Source: Ruminococcaceae bacterium UBA2719
Lineage (GTDB): Bacteria > Bacillota > Clostridia > Oscillospirales > Acutalibacteraceae
Assembly: GCA_002353935.1 (NCBI GenBank)
Contig: DEKP01000028.1
Span: 1-30,294, forward strand
DNA: 30,294 bases
Direction of reading: 5' to 3'
This document shows positions 17,915-25,083 of the stretch, one piece after another. Below the pieces are notes generated by a model. The model was not told where the DNA came from. It worked only from the letters and a program-made list of their open reading frames with translations, and ran no database searches. Numbering within the stretch: the stretch's first letter is position 1; each line of letters starts with the position of its first letter. The translations under genes and the position numbers were made by a program.

Positions 17915-17947
17915 AAAACCCTCTCCTCTCCGTTTATAATTTAATTA

Positions 17948-17976
17948 ATTATATCATCATAATTTCTTAAGCACAA
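17948..17976 (-). promoter_or_regulatory. Predicted promoter of the yicC-to-rsgA cluster
   Basis: On the minus strand TTGTGC (17971-17976), 17 bases, TATAAT (17948-17953), with an extended -10 TGATATAAT. The start near 17941 leaves about 27 untranslated bases. It lies back to back with the yebC promoter. Confidence 0.6.
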
Positions 17977-18005
17977 TGACTTTGTAACAGAATTGTAATA
18001 TTTGT

Positions 18006-18034
18006 TTGCATTATTTATATATATGTGATATAGT
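18006..18034 (+). promoter_or_regulatory. Predicted promoter of yebC
   Basis: TTGCAT (18006-18011), 17 bases, TATAGT (18029-18034), with an extended -10 TGATATAGT. The start near 18041 is about 27 bases before the ATG. Confidence 0.55.
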
Positions 18035-18067
18035 ATTATAGTTAATTTAATACAAAGGAATGATTTT

Positions 18068-18799
18068 ATGTCTGGACATAATAAATGGAGTACTATTAAG
18101 CAAAAAAAAGGTAAAAACGATGCTGCCAGAGCAAAAATATTTACAAAAATAGGCCGAGAATTGATGGTTGCCATACGCGAAGGTGGCAGTGCTGATCCTA
18201 ACGTAAACTCTAAACTAAGAGAATGCATCGCAAAAGCAAAAGCAAACAATGTACCTAACGACAATATTGAAAGAATTATAAAGAAAGCTGCCGGCGGAGA
18301 AGGAGAAAATTATGAATCGGTTACTTACGAAGGATACGGACCTTGTGGAGTTGCCGTTTTAGTTGAGGCTCTTACAGATAACCGAAACCGTACTGCAGGA
18401 GAAGTCAGACACTATTTTGACAAATTCGGCGGAAACATGGGTACTCAGGGGTGCGTAGGTTTTATGTTCGATAAAAAAGGCGTTATTATTATCGCTCGCG
18501 AAGATCTTGAAAAAGACGAAGACCTTGTCATGGAAGATGCACTGGAAGCAGGCGCCACCGACTTTGAAAGCGACGAGGATATCTTCACTATATATACAGA
18601 ACCTGAAGATTTAAGTGGAATAAGAGACGATTTAGCTTCAAAAGGATATGAATTTGAATCAGCTGAAGTTGAACAGGTTCCAAGCACACTTACTTCTATT
18701 GATGACCCTGCTACACAAGAGAAAATGCAAAAAATGCTTGATTTGTTTGAAGAAAACGATGATATTCAAAATGTTTGGCACAATTGGGAGATGCCGTAA
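18068..18799 (+). CDS. YebC/PmpR/TACO1-family protein
   Basis: A 243-residue protein starting MSGHNKWSTIKQKK, the diagnostic N-terminus of the family, with the three conserved domains intact through VWHNWEMP. Family members were first described as transcriptional regulators; more recent work links YebC-type proteins to translation of polyproline stretches, so the role is left open between these. AAAGGAA lies before the ATG. It diverges from yicC and ends in a bidirectional terminator shared with the gene at 18904. Confidence 0.95.
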   Translation: MSGHNKWSTIKQKKGKNDAARAKIFTKIGRELMVAIREGGSADPNVNSKLRECIAKAKANNVPNDNIERIIKKAAGGEGENYESVTYEGYGPCGVAVLVEALTDNRNRTAGEVRHYFDKFGGNMGTQGCVGFMFDKKGVIIIAREDLEKDEDLVMEDALEAGATDFESDEDIFTIYTEPEDLSGIRDDLASKGYEFESAEVEQVPSTLTSIDDPATQEKMQKMLDLFEENDDIQNVWHNWEMP

Positions 18800-18820
18800 T
18801 ACTTATATATAATCAAAAAC

Positions 18821-18862
18821 GCCGCAGTCTTTAAAATTAAGATTGCGGCATTAATATTTTTT
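18821..18862. terminator. Bidirectional terminator between yebC and the HprK-like gene
   Basis: An 11-bp stem (GCCGCAGTCTT / AAGATTGCGGC, with one mispair that is G-U in the yebC transcript) spans 18821-18849. On the plus strand a T-rich tail follows (ATTAATATTTTTT); on the minus strand GTTTTTG follows, serving the convergent gene. Confidence 0.8.
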
Positions 18863-18903
18863 ATCAATAAAAATTACAAACAATTATCAAAGTAAAAATA
18901 TAA

Positions 18904-19569
18904 CTATATTCTATCTAAAATAAAATTTACATCTCCAACTTCTTTTATTCCGTAAAACTGTATTTTGTGCATTAATTTTTCAAGCATAAACAATGTGTGT
19001 TTTGTTCTTTCATGATAAATAGATACTGCAACGGCTCTTATAAAAAGAGGAACAAAATCAATAGGATCTAAACGTTTTAGTGTGTTAAACCTGTCGCTGT
19101 CTACAAAAACTATAGATGTAAGCGGCAAGCGTGCATCTCGACTTAAATCGCCATGTTTTCCAAACGGCGTATCATATACCATAAACGTTGTATCTATCAA
19201 TCTGACAGCAGGATTATCATAAGCAAATACCATATCTCGCGGCAATTTTTCAAAGAAATCTATTCTTTCGAACGGAGACGAAAAAAGTATACATCTGCCG
19301 TCATTTTCTACAGCAGTAGCATTAATCGGAAAGCCGTTAAAATCAAACAAAGCACAATTAAATATAGTTGCAATATATTCATTTTCAAGGATCTCTGCCG
19401 AAACCCCCTCGTTTTCTTCCATTAATCTCAAAAGTATATCATATGTAATATTTAGGCTTAGATTTTCCTTACAATCGAAATGAGTCCTATAACGCTCAAG
19501 ATTTTTTTGTAAAGATTCTGAAGCAGTTTCTATTTCCAAATTTAATTCTGAAAATCTGTATTGTGCCAT
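18904..19569 (-). CDS. HprK/PEPCK-like protein with degenerate P-loop (function unknown)
   Basis: A 221-residue soluble protein. Its middle and C-terminal half read like the HPr-kinase-related (PEPCK-fold) proteins of clostridia: NATAVENDGRCILFSS at 83-98 occupies the P-loop position, and YDTPFGKHG (132-140) matches the usual Y-G-T-P-W-S-G-K segment, followed by a strand (TSIVFVDSD) and an RLDP motif. The nucleotide-binding GxSGxGKS is not there; the sequence after FSS reads PFERIDFF, so kinase activity is doubtful. I recognise the family from pattern only. The ATG at 19569 is chosen; a TTG at 19581 abuts GGAG with no spacing. It appears monocistronic behind an AT-rich promoter. An alternative is a distinct family of unknown function. 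Confidence 0.72.
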   Translation of the reverse strand: MAQYRFSELNLEIETASESLQKNLERYRTHFDCKENLSLNITYDILLRLMEENEGVSAEILENEYIATIFNCALFDFNGFPINATAVENDGRCILFSSPFERIDFFEKLPRDMVFAYDNPAVRLIDTTFMVYDTPFGKHGDLSRDARLPLTSIVFVDSDRFNTLKRLDPIDFVPLFIRAVAVSIYHERTKHTLFMLEKLMHKIQFYGIKEVGDVNFILDRI

Positions 19570-19616
19570 AAACCTATCCAACTCCTAAATTTGCAATTCA
19601 CTTAGTTTTTTAGCTT

Positions 19617-19647
19617 TTATATAAAAATTATATAAAATTATATAAAA
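19617..19647. repeat. Three tandem 10-11-base AT repeats (TTATATAAAA) in a promoter region
   Basis: TTATATAAAAA (19617-19627) is followed by TTATATAAAA (19628-19637) and TTATATAAAA (19638-19647). One unit is about one helical turn, and each provides a -10-like element on the minus strand. Confidence 0.8.
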
Positions 19648-19655
19648 TTTTTCAA
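19627..19655 (-). promoter_or_regulatory. Predicted promoter of the HprK-like gene
   Basis: On the minus strand TTGAAA (19650-19655), 17 bases, TATAAT (19627-19632). The start near 19620 is about 50 bases before the ATG. Neighbouring copies of the AT repeat could supply alternative -10 elements. Confidence 0.55.
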
Positions 19656-19695
19656 TAGTGATTAAGTAAATAATATTTAACTTTCATCAAAAAAT

Positions 19696-19726
19696 AAAGC
19701 TTTCCTATCTCGAGGAAAGCTTTTTT
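19696..19726. terminator. Intrinsic terminator of the rpsF-ssb-rpsR operon
   Basis: An 11-bp perfect stem (AAAGCTTTCCT / AGGAAAGCTTT) with a 6-base loop begins about ten bases after the rpsR stop. T-runs flank it on both strands (TTTATTTTTT on the minus strand). Confidence 0.88.
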
Positions 19727-19732
19727 GTTAAA

Positions 19733-19969
19733 TCAATCACTGGTATAAGGTAACAAAGCAAGGTGACGAGCACGCTTGATAGCTACTGTAAGCTCACGCT
19801 GATGCGCAGCACATGTACCTGTTACACGTCTTGGTAATATTTTAGCGCGTTCTGACATGTAACGGCGAAGTCTTGCGATATCCTTATAGTCAATATTTTC
19901 TACTTTGTCAACACAAAAACCGCATACCTTACGGCGTGCACGGCGGTTTGACATAGGTCTGTCTGCCAT
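19733..19969 (-). CDS. rpsR: 30S ribosomal protein S18
   Basis: A 78-residue ribosomal protein. It contains the S18 core IDYKDIARLRRYMSERAKILPRR and GTCAAHQREL. C16-x2-C19 with C53 and H56 gives the four ligands of the zinc-binding (C+) type of S18. It is last in the operon with rpsF and ssb; S6 and S18 bind 16S rRNA as a heterodimer. Confidence 0.97.
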   Translation of the reverse strand: MADRPMSNRRARRKVCGFCVDKVENIDYKDIARLRRYMSERAKILPRRVTGTCAAHQRELTVAIKRARHLALLPYTSD

Positions 19970-20000
19970 ACGGATACTCCTTTCAATATTTAGTCAACCG

Positions 20001-20453
20001 TTAAAACGGTAAATCATCATCTGTTGGTATTACTGTAAAATCGTCTGCTGTGCCTGCAGAATAAGACGGTGTTTGCTGAACTTCATCAGGTTGAGTGCTG
20101 CGAGAAATTTGCGAATAAGCAGCAGAGTTATCTCTGCGCTCACCGGTAAATGATACGTTATCTGCAACAACCTCAATAACGGTACGGTTTGTTCCGTCTT
20201 TTGCCTGATACTGTCTTGACTGAAGCTGACCGTCTACAGCTATAAGAGAACCTTTTGAAAAATTGCGACATACAAACTCTGCGCTACTGCGCCATGCAAC
20301 AATATCAAAAAAATCTGCTTGGCGTTCTCCGCCTGCTTTAACATAAGAGCGATCAACTGCAATGCGAAACGATGTAACAGAAACTCCCGTATTTGTTGTT
20401 TTTAACTCAGGATCAGCAACTAAACGACCCATTAATATAACTCTGTTAAGCAT
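20001..20453 (-). CDS. ssb: Single-stranded DNA-binding protein
   Basis: A 150-residue SSB. The OB-fold covers about 1-105 (MLNRVILMGRLVADPEL...), followed by a flexible Gln/Thr/Ser-containing linker and the acidic C-terminal tip DDDLPF that recruits partner proteins such as PriA. It lies between rpsF and rpsR, the conserved order. The 89-base gap after rpsF holds an 8-bp hairpin (20474-20497) with no T-run, possibly an mRNA processing or stability element. Confidence 0.97.
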   Translation of the reverse strand: MLNRVILMGRLVADPELKTTNTGVSVTSFRIAVDRSYVKAGGERQADFFDIVAWRSSAEFVCRNFSKGSLIAVDGQLQSRQYQAKDGTNRTVIEVVADNVSFTGERRDNSAAYSQISRSTQPDEVQQTPSYSAGTADDFTVIPTDDDLPF

Positions 20454-20542
20454 AATAAAAATCCTTTCGTTCGGTTTAACTACTGATTTAGTTAAACGGC
20501 AAACGTTTTTCTTATTCGTTAAATATTCAGCAAAACTTTAGA

Positions 20543-20941
20543 TTATTCTTCAGATGCCGCTGTTTCTTCTACAACAGTTTCAGCTACTGACTCTTGAGCA
20601 GTTTCTGAATTTTCTTGCTCATCGGCTTTGGCTGCAACTTTAGAAGTAGCCTCAGGCTTTTTGATAATCAGTGAACGCATAATGCCGTCAGTGATTTTAT
20701 AAATACGATCAAGCTCAGCCGGAAATTCAGCTTCCGATTCAAAGTTTATCAATACATAGTAGCCTTCAGACTCTTTATTGATAAGATAAGCCAGTTTACG
20801 CTTACCCCATTCATCAACACTCTGCAAAACAGCATGTTTTTCGATCAAAGCCTTTATCTTCTCGATAATAGCTTGTACGCCTTCCTCACCCTGTTTCATA
20901 GAGATAACCATTACAGTCTCGTAGTTAGCTTTCAATGCCAT
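20543..20941 (-). CDS. rpsF: 30S ribosomal protein S6
   Basis: A 132-residue S6: the ferredoxin-like core spans about 1-95 (NYETVMVIS; WGKRKLAYLINKESEGYYVL; DRIYKITDGIMRSLIIKK), followed by an acidic Glu/Ala tail typical of clostridial S6. The ATG at 20941 is set by GGGAGG nine bases upstream. The frame stays open upstream to an ATG at 21028, but that segment is leader sequence. First gene of rpsF-ssb-rpsR. Confidence 0.97.
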   Translation of the reverse strand: MALKANYETVMVISMKQGEEGVQAIIEKIKALIEKHAVLQSVDEWGKRKLAYLINKESEGYYVLINFESEAEFPAELDRIYKITDGIMRSLIIKKPEATSKVAAKADEQENSETAQESVAETVVEETAASEE

Positions 20942-20963
20942 CTTTACACCTCCCTTTGGACTT

Positions 20964-20992
20964 TTGGCACCACACAAATCTATATGGTGCAA
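20964..20992 (-). other. Leader hairpin upstream of rpsF
   Basis: TTGCACCA pairs with TGGTGCCAA (one bulged C) around a 12-base loop, about 22 bases ahead of the rpsF start codon. It occupies the position where an S6:S18 autoregulatory element could sit, but I see no obvious bulged CCG, so that identity is only a possibility. Confidence 0.45.
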
Positions 20993-21003
20993 GGAATAAA
21001 AAA

Positions 21004-21035
21004 CTATGATACACATACCTATATGCATATCATAG
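21004..21035 (-). terminator. Terminator-like hairpin overlapping the rpsF transcription start
   Basis: A 14-bp stem (CTATGATATGCATA / TATGTGTATCATAG, two G-U pairs) with loop TAGG is followed on the minus strand by T6 (20998-21003). It lies downstream of the yitT-type gene and its 5' arm covers the predicted rpsF start near 21031. It probably ends transcripts arriving from upstream. Confidence 0.7.
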
Positions 21036-21037
21036 TT

Positions 21038-21066
21038 ATTATAATAAAAATTATTTATATTGTCAA
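21038..21066 (-). promoter_or_regulatory. Consensus sigma-A promoter of rpsF-ssb-rpsR
   Basis: On the minus strand a perfect TTGACA (21061-21066), exactly 17 bases, and a perfect TATAAT (21038-21043). The start near 21031 leaves an untranslated leader of about 90 bases with two hairpins. Confidence 0.88.
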
Positions 21067-21085
21067 GCGATAAACTTATAAATTA

Positions 21086-21955
21086 TCAGCCAAGCGGATT
21101 GGAGTAAAATCCGTTGCCGTTAATCGTCGTAGCTGTTGTTACAATAACAAAGGCGTTTTCATCTACAGATGTAATAAGCGACTTTACTTTATGCACTTGA
21201 GACGGTCTTACCGCGCAAAGAAGCACTTGCTTTTCATCCTTGCTGTATGCTCCGCGTGCATCTAACATTGTAACACCCCTGCCTATTCGCTCTAAAATAA
21301 GACTTGTAACTTCGTCTGAAGCTGAGGTAATAATAAACAACAGTTTTCCGTTATCATGAGCCATACCATATATAAACGCATCTATAACCTTTGTTTCTAC
21401 AAAAATTGCGATGACTGCAAAAAGTCCGCTTTCAATACTCCTATATACTATAGACGCAACTATAATTATAACTATATCAATCATCAAAATAACTGTTCCT
21501 ATAGAAATATACGGATAATGTTTATGAGCAATTCTTCCTATTATATCAGTTCCGCCTGTAGTAGCGCCGCGATAAAATATAACAGCAAGCCCTACTCCGC
21601 TTATAAGTCCACCAAAAAGAGACGCTAAAATAGTTTCGCCCTCATAGTGGTAAGGCAAAAAAGCAAGCGCATCTATCATAAAGCTTACCAAAGCTGTCGC
21701 GACAATAGTTTTAAACATAAACTTTTTTCCGTTTTCTATTCTGCCCCAAATAAAAAGCGGAATATTTAAAATCAGAACAGTAAGACCAATAGGAAAAGAA
21801 AACAGATAATTTAGTATTATTGCTATACCTGTAAGTCCTCCGGGCGCAATATTGTTAGGAGAAATAAAAATATTGACAGAAAGAGCGTAAATTACTGCTC
21901 CCAAAAAAATGATTACATAATCTAAAATAACTGTACGAAGTTTTTCGGTTTTCAT
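21086..21955 (-). CDS. YitT family membrane protein (DUF2179 C-terminus)
   Basis: A 289-residue integral membrane protein. About five to six hydrophobic helices span residues 10-190, with conserved PNNIAPGGLTGIA after the first helix and RGATTGGTDIIG near 128-139. A soluble DUF2179 domain follows at about 205-289 (IGRGVTMLDARGAYS). The family is widespread in Firmicutes; transport has been proposed but no substrate is established. It follows mrnC by two bases, last in the obgE transcript. Confidence 0.93.
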   Translation of the reverse strand: MKTEKLRTVILDYVIIFLGAVIYALSVNIFISPNNIAPGGLTGIAIILNYLFSFPIGLTVLILNIPLFIWGRIENGKKFMFKTIVATALVSFMIDALAFLPYHYEGETILASLFGGLISGVGLAVIFYRGATTGGTDIIGRIAHKHYPYISIGTVILMIDIVIIIVASIVYRSIESGLFAVIAIFVETKVIDAFIYGMAHDNGKLLFIITSASDEVTSLILERIGRGVTMLDARGAYSKDEKQVLLCAVRPSQVHKVKSLITSVDENAFVIVTTATTINGNGFYSNPLG

Positions 21956-21957
21956 TC

Positions 21958-22389
21958 TTACACCTCGTCAGTTATTATTTGTGAAAACAATTCGTTTATC
22001 CTGTTTTTATCTCCTTTCAGGTATAGATATCCAAACAACGTCTCCAGACCGGTCGCTATATGATAATCACTTATTGTAGAGTGCTTGGAAACAGAGTTAA
22101 CCTTTGTATTTCTGCCGCGTTTGAAAATTTCTGATTCTTCTTGCGTTAAAAGAGGCAGAATCTTCTGCATAGACTCTGCCTGAGCCTTGCAATTTACCAA
22201 AGAAACTTTGAGTTCATTGAGTTTTTTAACAGGATAGTTCTTTAAGTTAACGATATATCTACGCACTAATAAATCATAAACTCCATCTCCCAAAAAAGCG
22301 AGCGACAAAGTGGATATCTCGTTTATAGATATGCTTTTGTTATCAGATTTATTATCAAAATTATTTTCTAAAATCAAATTATAACTCAT
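21958..22389 (-). CDS. mrnC: Mini-ribonuclease III
   Basis: A 143-residue RNase III-type nuclease without a double-stranded RNA-binding domain, which matures 23S rRNA in Firmicutes. The first catalytic motif is AFLGDGVYD with D35; RGRNTK lies at 91-96; the second motif is ATGLETLFGYLYL with E116. The N-terminus has a short Asn/Asp/Lys-rich stretch. AGAGG precedes the ATG, within the end of obgE. Confidence 0.93.
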   Translation of the reverse strand: MSYNLILENNFDNKSDNKSISINEISTLSLAFLGDGVYDLLVRRYIVNLKNYPVKKLNELKVSLVNCKAQAESMQKILPLLTQEESEIFKRGRNTKVNSVSKHSTISDYHIATGLETLFGYLYLKGDKNRINELFSQIITDEV

Positions 22390-22396
22390 AATACCT

Positions 22397-23662
22397 CTAC
22401 TCTACAAATTCAAATTCGATATCATAGATAGAGACAGTATCCCCCTCTTGAATTCCTGCTTCTCTCAATTTATCAATAACTCCGGATTTATTTAACAAAC
22501 GCTCAAAATATGCTAATCCTTCATAATCATCAAAATTAACCGAACGTAAAACCCGCAAAAGCCATTTGCCTTCAACAATATAAACGCCGTCACAAATACG
22601 AATATTGATATCTCCGCCAATGGATGTTTCATCCATCTCAGGCGCAGGCTCAATTTCATATTTTTTGATAGCCGGTAGAGTTGATAACATTTCAACAATT
22701 TTATTTAACAGAGGATCGACATCATATCTGATAGCCGCCATAATAGGAAAGAAAGCATAACCCTTTTCTTCAATATAACTTTTAAAATCAGCTATCTGTT
22801 CATCAGTTGCCAAATCGCATTTATTTCCTACAACAATCATAGGCCGTTTGGCTAAATCTGAGTCAAATTTTTCAAGCTCAGAATTTATAACTTCAAAATC
22901 TTCTTTAGGATCTCTACCCTCCGAACCCGAGATATCAACAATATGAACCAAAAGTCGACATCTGTCAACATGGCGTAAAAATTGATGTCCCAGTCCTATA
23001 CCGGACGAAGCACCTTCAATAAGACCCGGGATATCTGCCATTACAAACGAGTTTTCACCCACGCTTACTACTCCCAAAGTAGGAGTTAAAGTAGTAAAAT
23101 GATAATTTGCTATCTGTGGCTTTGCTGCTGACACTACAGATATAAGCGTAGATTTTCCGACATTAGGGAATCCGACTAAACCTACGTCGGCAAGAAGTTT
23201 GAGTTCTAAAGTAACTTCAAATTCTTCGCCGGGCATTCCGGCTTTTGCAAATCGCGGAGCCTGGCGAGTAGAAGTTGCAAAGTGAGTGTTTCCCCATCCG
23301 CCTTTTCCGCCTCTGGCTACTACTACCTCGTTAAAATCAGATAAATCCGCCATTATTCTTCCTGAGTTGCTTTCTTTAACTATGGTGCCTACCGGTACTT
23401 TGATTATCAAATTTTCAGCCGCTTTTCCGGATTTTCTGCTACCTGAACCGTTGGCTCCCTTTTTAGCTTCAAACTTTCGCTTGTATCTAAAATCCATTAA
23501 AGTAGAAAGATTAGAGTCGGCAACAAAAATAACATCGCCGCCCTTTCCACCATCGCCGCCGTCAGGGCCTCCTGCGGCAACATATTTTTCCCGATGGAAA
23601 GCAACTGCTCCATCGCCGCCGTCTCCTGCTTTAATTGTAATTTTAGCCTTATCTACAAACAT
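22397..23662 (-). CDS. obgE: GTPase ObgE/CgtA
   Basis: A 421-residue ribosome-associated GTPase acting in 50S assembly and stress responses. The glycine-rich Obg fold covers about 1-158; the G domain starts at about 159 with P-loop GFPNVGKS (164-171), DIPG and NKCD; a C-terminal OCT domain (about 345-421) is present, the Firmicute-type architecture. GAGG near the end of the upstream small gene sets the ATG. Confidence 0.98.
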   Translation of the reverse strand: MFVDKAKITIKAGDGGDGAVAFHREKYVAAGGPDGGDGGKGGDVIFVADSNLSTLMDFRYKRKFEAKKGANGSGSRKSGKAAENLIIKVPVGTIVKESNSGRIMADLSDFNEVVVARGGKGGWGNTHFATSTRQAPRFAKAGMPGEEFEVTLELKLLADVGLVGFPNVGKSTLISVVSAAKPQIANYHFTTLTPTLGVVSVGENSFVMADIPGLIEGASSGIGLGHQFLRHVDRCRLLVHIVDISGSEGRDPKEDFEVINSELEKFDSDLAKRPMIVVGNKCDLATDEQIADFKSYIEEKGYAFFPIMAAIRYDVDPLLNKIVEMLSTLPAIKKYEIEPAPEMDETSIGGDINIRICDGVYIVEGKWLLRVLRSVNFDDYEGLAYFERLLNKSGVIDKLREAGIQEGDTVSIYDIEFEFVE

Positions 23663-23664
23663 AA

Positions 23665-23976
23665 TTATTCCTCATGATCTTTAAAAATTGCCTCTGTGTG
23701 ATCATATTCCATAGGAGGCTTTTTATTCTTTTTTGCTGATATATACGATACAATATATGAAATTATAAAAATAACAAACACCGGTATAAAAACATACAAA
23801 AGATAATACTTAGCAAATACTAAGGAAAGTATTATCAATATTAATAATATTACTGCCAAAACAGCAGAAATCACTGTCATACTTGATTTTGAAGCTGGAC
23901 CGTACACATCATGAGTCTGATTTAATGATGCAGCAGCAGGATTGTTTTTATAAAAATCTTTATTATTATTTTCCAT
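23665..23976 (-). CDS. Small two-helix membrane protein of unknown function
   Basis: A 103-residue protein that I do not recognise. A polar N-terminus of about 33 residues (Asn/Lys-rich, then NQTHDVYGPASKSS) is followed by two long hydrophobic segments near 35-55 and 58-83 joined by a short turn, and a charged tail (SAKKNKKP...KDHEE). It has no signal peptide and its topology suggests both ends in the cytoplasm. The ATG at 23976 is chosen because GAGG is six bases upstream; a TTG at 23988 overlaps that site. It lies two bases before obgE, so it is cotranscribed and may seem ObgE-linked, but nothing in the sequence assigns a function. Confidence 0.75.
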   Translation of the reverse strand: MENNNKDFYKNNPAAASLNQTHDVYGPASKSSMTVISAVLAVILLILIILSLVFAKYYLLYVFIPVFVIFIISYIVSYISAKKNKKPPMEYDHTEAIFKDHEE

Positions 23977-24071
23977 AATAAACCTCAAATAATAAAATCG
24001 TTTTTTATTCGACAGCCTATAAAGTCTCTAAAAAAACAATACATAATTAATATCGTCTTGTATAAAATTAA

Positions 24072-24091
24072 AGGGCGGATAAATCCGCCCT
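24072..24091 (-). terminator. Intrinsic terminator of rplU-prp-rpmA
   Basis: An 8-bp GC-rich stem (AGGGCGGA / TCCGCCCT) with a tetraloop starts five bases after the rpmA stop and is followed on the minus strand by TTAATTTTA. Confidence 0.8.
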
Positions 24092-24096
24092 AAAAA

Positions 24097-24381
24097 TTAC
24101 TGTTCAACCGGATAAACACTTGCACGTTTTCTATCCTTGCCAACACGCTCGAATTTGAGTATTCCGTCAATTTTTGCAAACAAAGAATCATCAGAGCCTC
24201 TGCCAACATTATTGCCGGGATGGATATGAGTTCCTCTCTGCTTAACAAGAATATTTCCTGCTAGTACATACTGGCCGTCAGCACGCTTAACACCTAAACG
24301 TTTAGACTCACTGTCACGTCCGTTCTTTGTAGAACCCATTCCCTTTTTATGAGCGAATAACTGGATATTTATTTTTAACAT
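24097..24381 (-). CDS. rpmA: 50S ribosomal protein L27 with Prp-cleaved N-terminal extension
   Basis: A 94-residue L27 that reaches toward the peptidyl-transferase centre. The precursor begins MLKINIQLF followed by AHKKG; the first nine residues match the Firmicute extension removed by the protease Prp, cutting after F9. The rest (KNGRDSESKRLGVK; GNILVKQRGTHIHPG) is standard. GGAGGTG lies before the ATG, overlapping the end of prp, the gene encoding its processing protease. Confidence 0.97.
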   Translation of the reverse strand: MLKINIQLFAHKKGMGSTKNGRDSESKRLGVKRADGQYVLAGNILVKQRGTHIHPGNNVGRGSDDSLFAKIDGILKFERVGKDRKRASVYPVEQ

Positions 24382-24385
24382 AACC

Positions 24386-24697
24386 TTACACCTCCGAAAT
24401 AGTTACTGAAATATACTTTTTATACTGCTTTTGCAGCTGTACAATATGCATATAGAATCCCGATAATATATCGGCACATTTATATGCCTCTTTGGTCTCA
24501 AGCTTTAAGTACATATCCCCATCCAAAACTTTCAAATCAGGAGAACAATTCAAAACATCTGTAATGGTATTTGCGGTCATATATGCAGCTGATGAAACAG
24601 CAGCGCATATAATATCGTCGCCTACCACACTGTCGGAATGCCCTTTTATGTGAAAGCCAAAACAAGGATCGGTACCAAAAAAAGCGACCTTAATCAT
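24386..24697 (-). CDS. prp: Ribosomal-processing cysteine protease Prp (YsxB)
   Basis: A 103-residue cysteine protease that trims the L27 N-terminus in Firmicutes. The catalytic pair is H20 (KGHS) and C31 (DDIICAAVS); the spacing is one residue shorter than I recall for S. aureus Prp (H22/C34). It sits between rplU and rpmA, the conserved place, and its ATG shares a base with the rplU stop (TGATG). Confidence 0.94.
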   Translation of the reverse strand: MIKVAFFGTDPCFGFHIKGHSDSVVGDDIICAAVSSAAYMTANTITDVLNCSPDLKVLDGDMYLKLETKEAYKCADILSGFYMHIVQLQKQYKKYISVTISEV

Positions 24698-25005
24698 CAG
24701 CCTACGATAGACTTGATTTCAACCTTAGTGTAAGGCTGTCTGTGTCCCATCTTTCTCTTTTCACCTTTTTTAGGTTTGTAGGTCTCAACATAGATTTTCT
24801 TACCCTTAGCTGACTTAATAACTTCTGCAGTAACAGAAGCGCCGTCAACATACGGTTTGCCTACTTTGATACCCTCATCGGATGAAACAGCAACTACTTT
24901 GAATTCTACAGTAGCGCCGTCCTCAACGTCAAGTTTCTCTACAAAGATAACATCGTTATTTTCTACTTTGTACTGCTTGCCGCCTGTTTCAATAACTGCG
25001 AACAT
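24697..25005 (-). CDS. rplU: 50S ribosomal protein L21
   Basis: A 102-residue L21 with the diagnostic start MFAVIETGGKQYKV and the C-terminal KRKMGHRQPYTKVEI. AAAGGAA lies before the ATG. First gene of rplU-prp-rpmA, downstream of a consensus promoter and a structured leader. Confidence 0.98.
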   Translation of the reverse strand: MFAVIETGGKQYKVENNDVIFVEKLDVEDGATVEFKVVAVSSDEGIKVGKPYVDGASVTAEVIKSAKGKKIYVETYKPKKGEKRKMGHRQPYTKVEIKSIVG

Positions 25006-25078
25006 TTAATCATTCCTTTTATACAGACTCGCTATTATAGGCGGAGGAAACCTCACTTCTAACCCACAATAAGCGGCT
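25006..25078 (-). promoter_or_regulatory. L21-leader-like 5' untranslated region
   Basis: The untranslated leader is about 73 bases. It carries GCCGCTTATTGTGGG near its 5' end and a GAGG-TTT-CCTC hairpin, resembling from memory the Firmicute L21 leader thought to mediate autoregulation by L21. A covariance-model search was not possible here. Confidence 0.55.
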
Positions 25079-25083
25079 TATAT

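Noticed and set aside
17941..18264. 107-codon minus-strand frame antisense to yebC
   Set aside because: It overlaps the well-conserved YebC N-terminus and both divergent promoters, has no ribosome binding site and resembles no protein I know.
20474..20497. Hairpin between rpsF and ssb as a terminator
   Set aside because: The stem is only 8 bp and is not followed by a T-run on the minus strand, and the operon continues into ssb and rpsR.
20964..20992. Firm call of an S6:S18 leader motif
   Set aside because: A hairpin is present but the conserved CCG bulge I would expect is not visible, so it is listed only as a leader hairpin.
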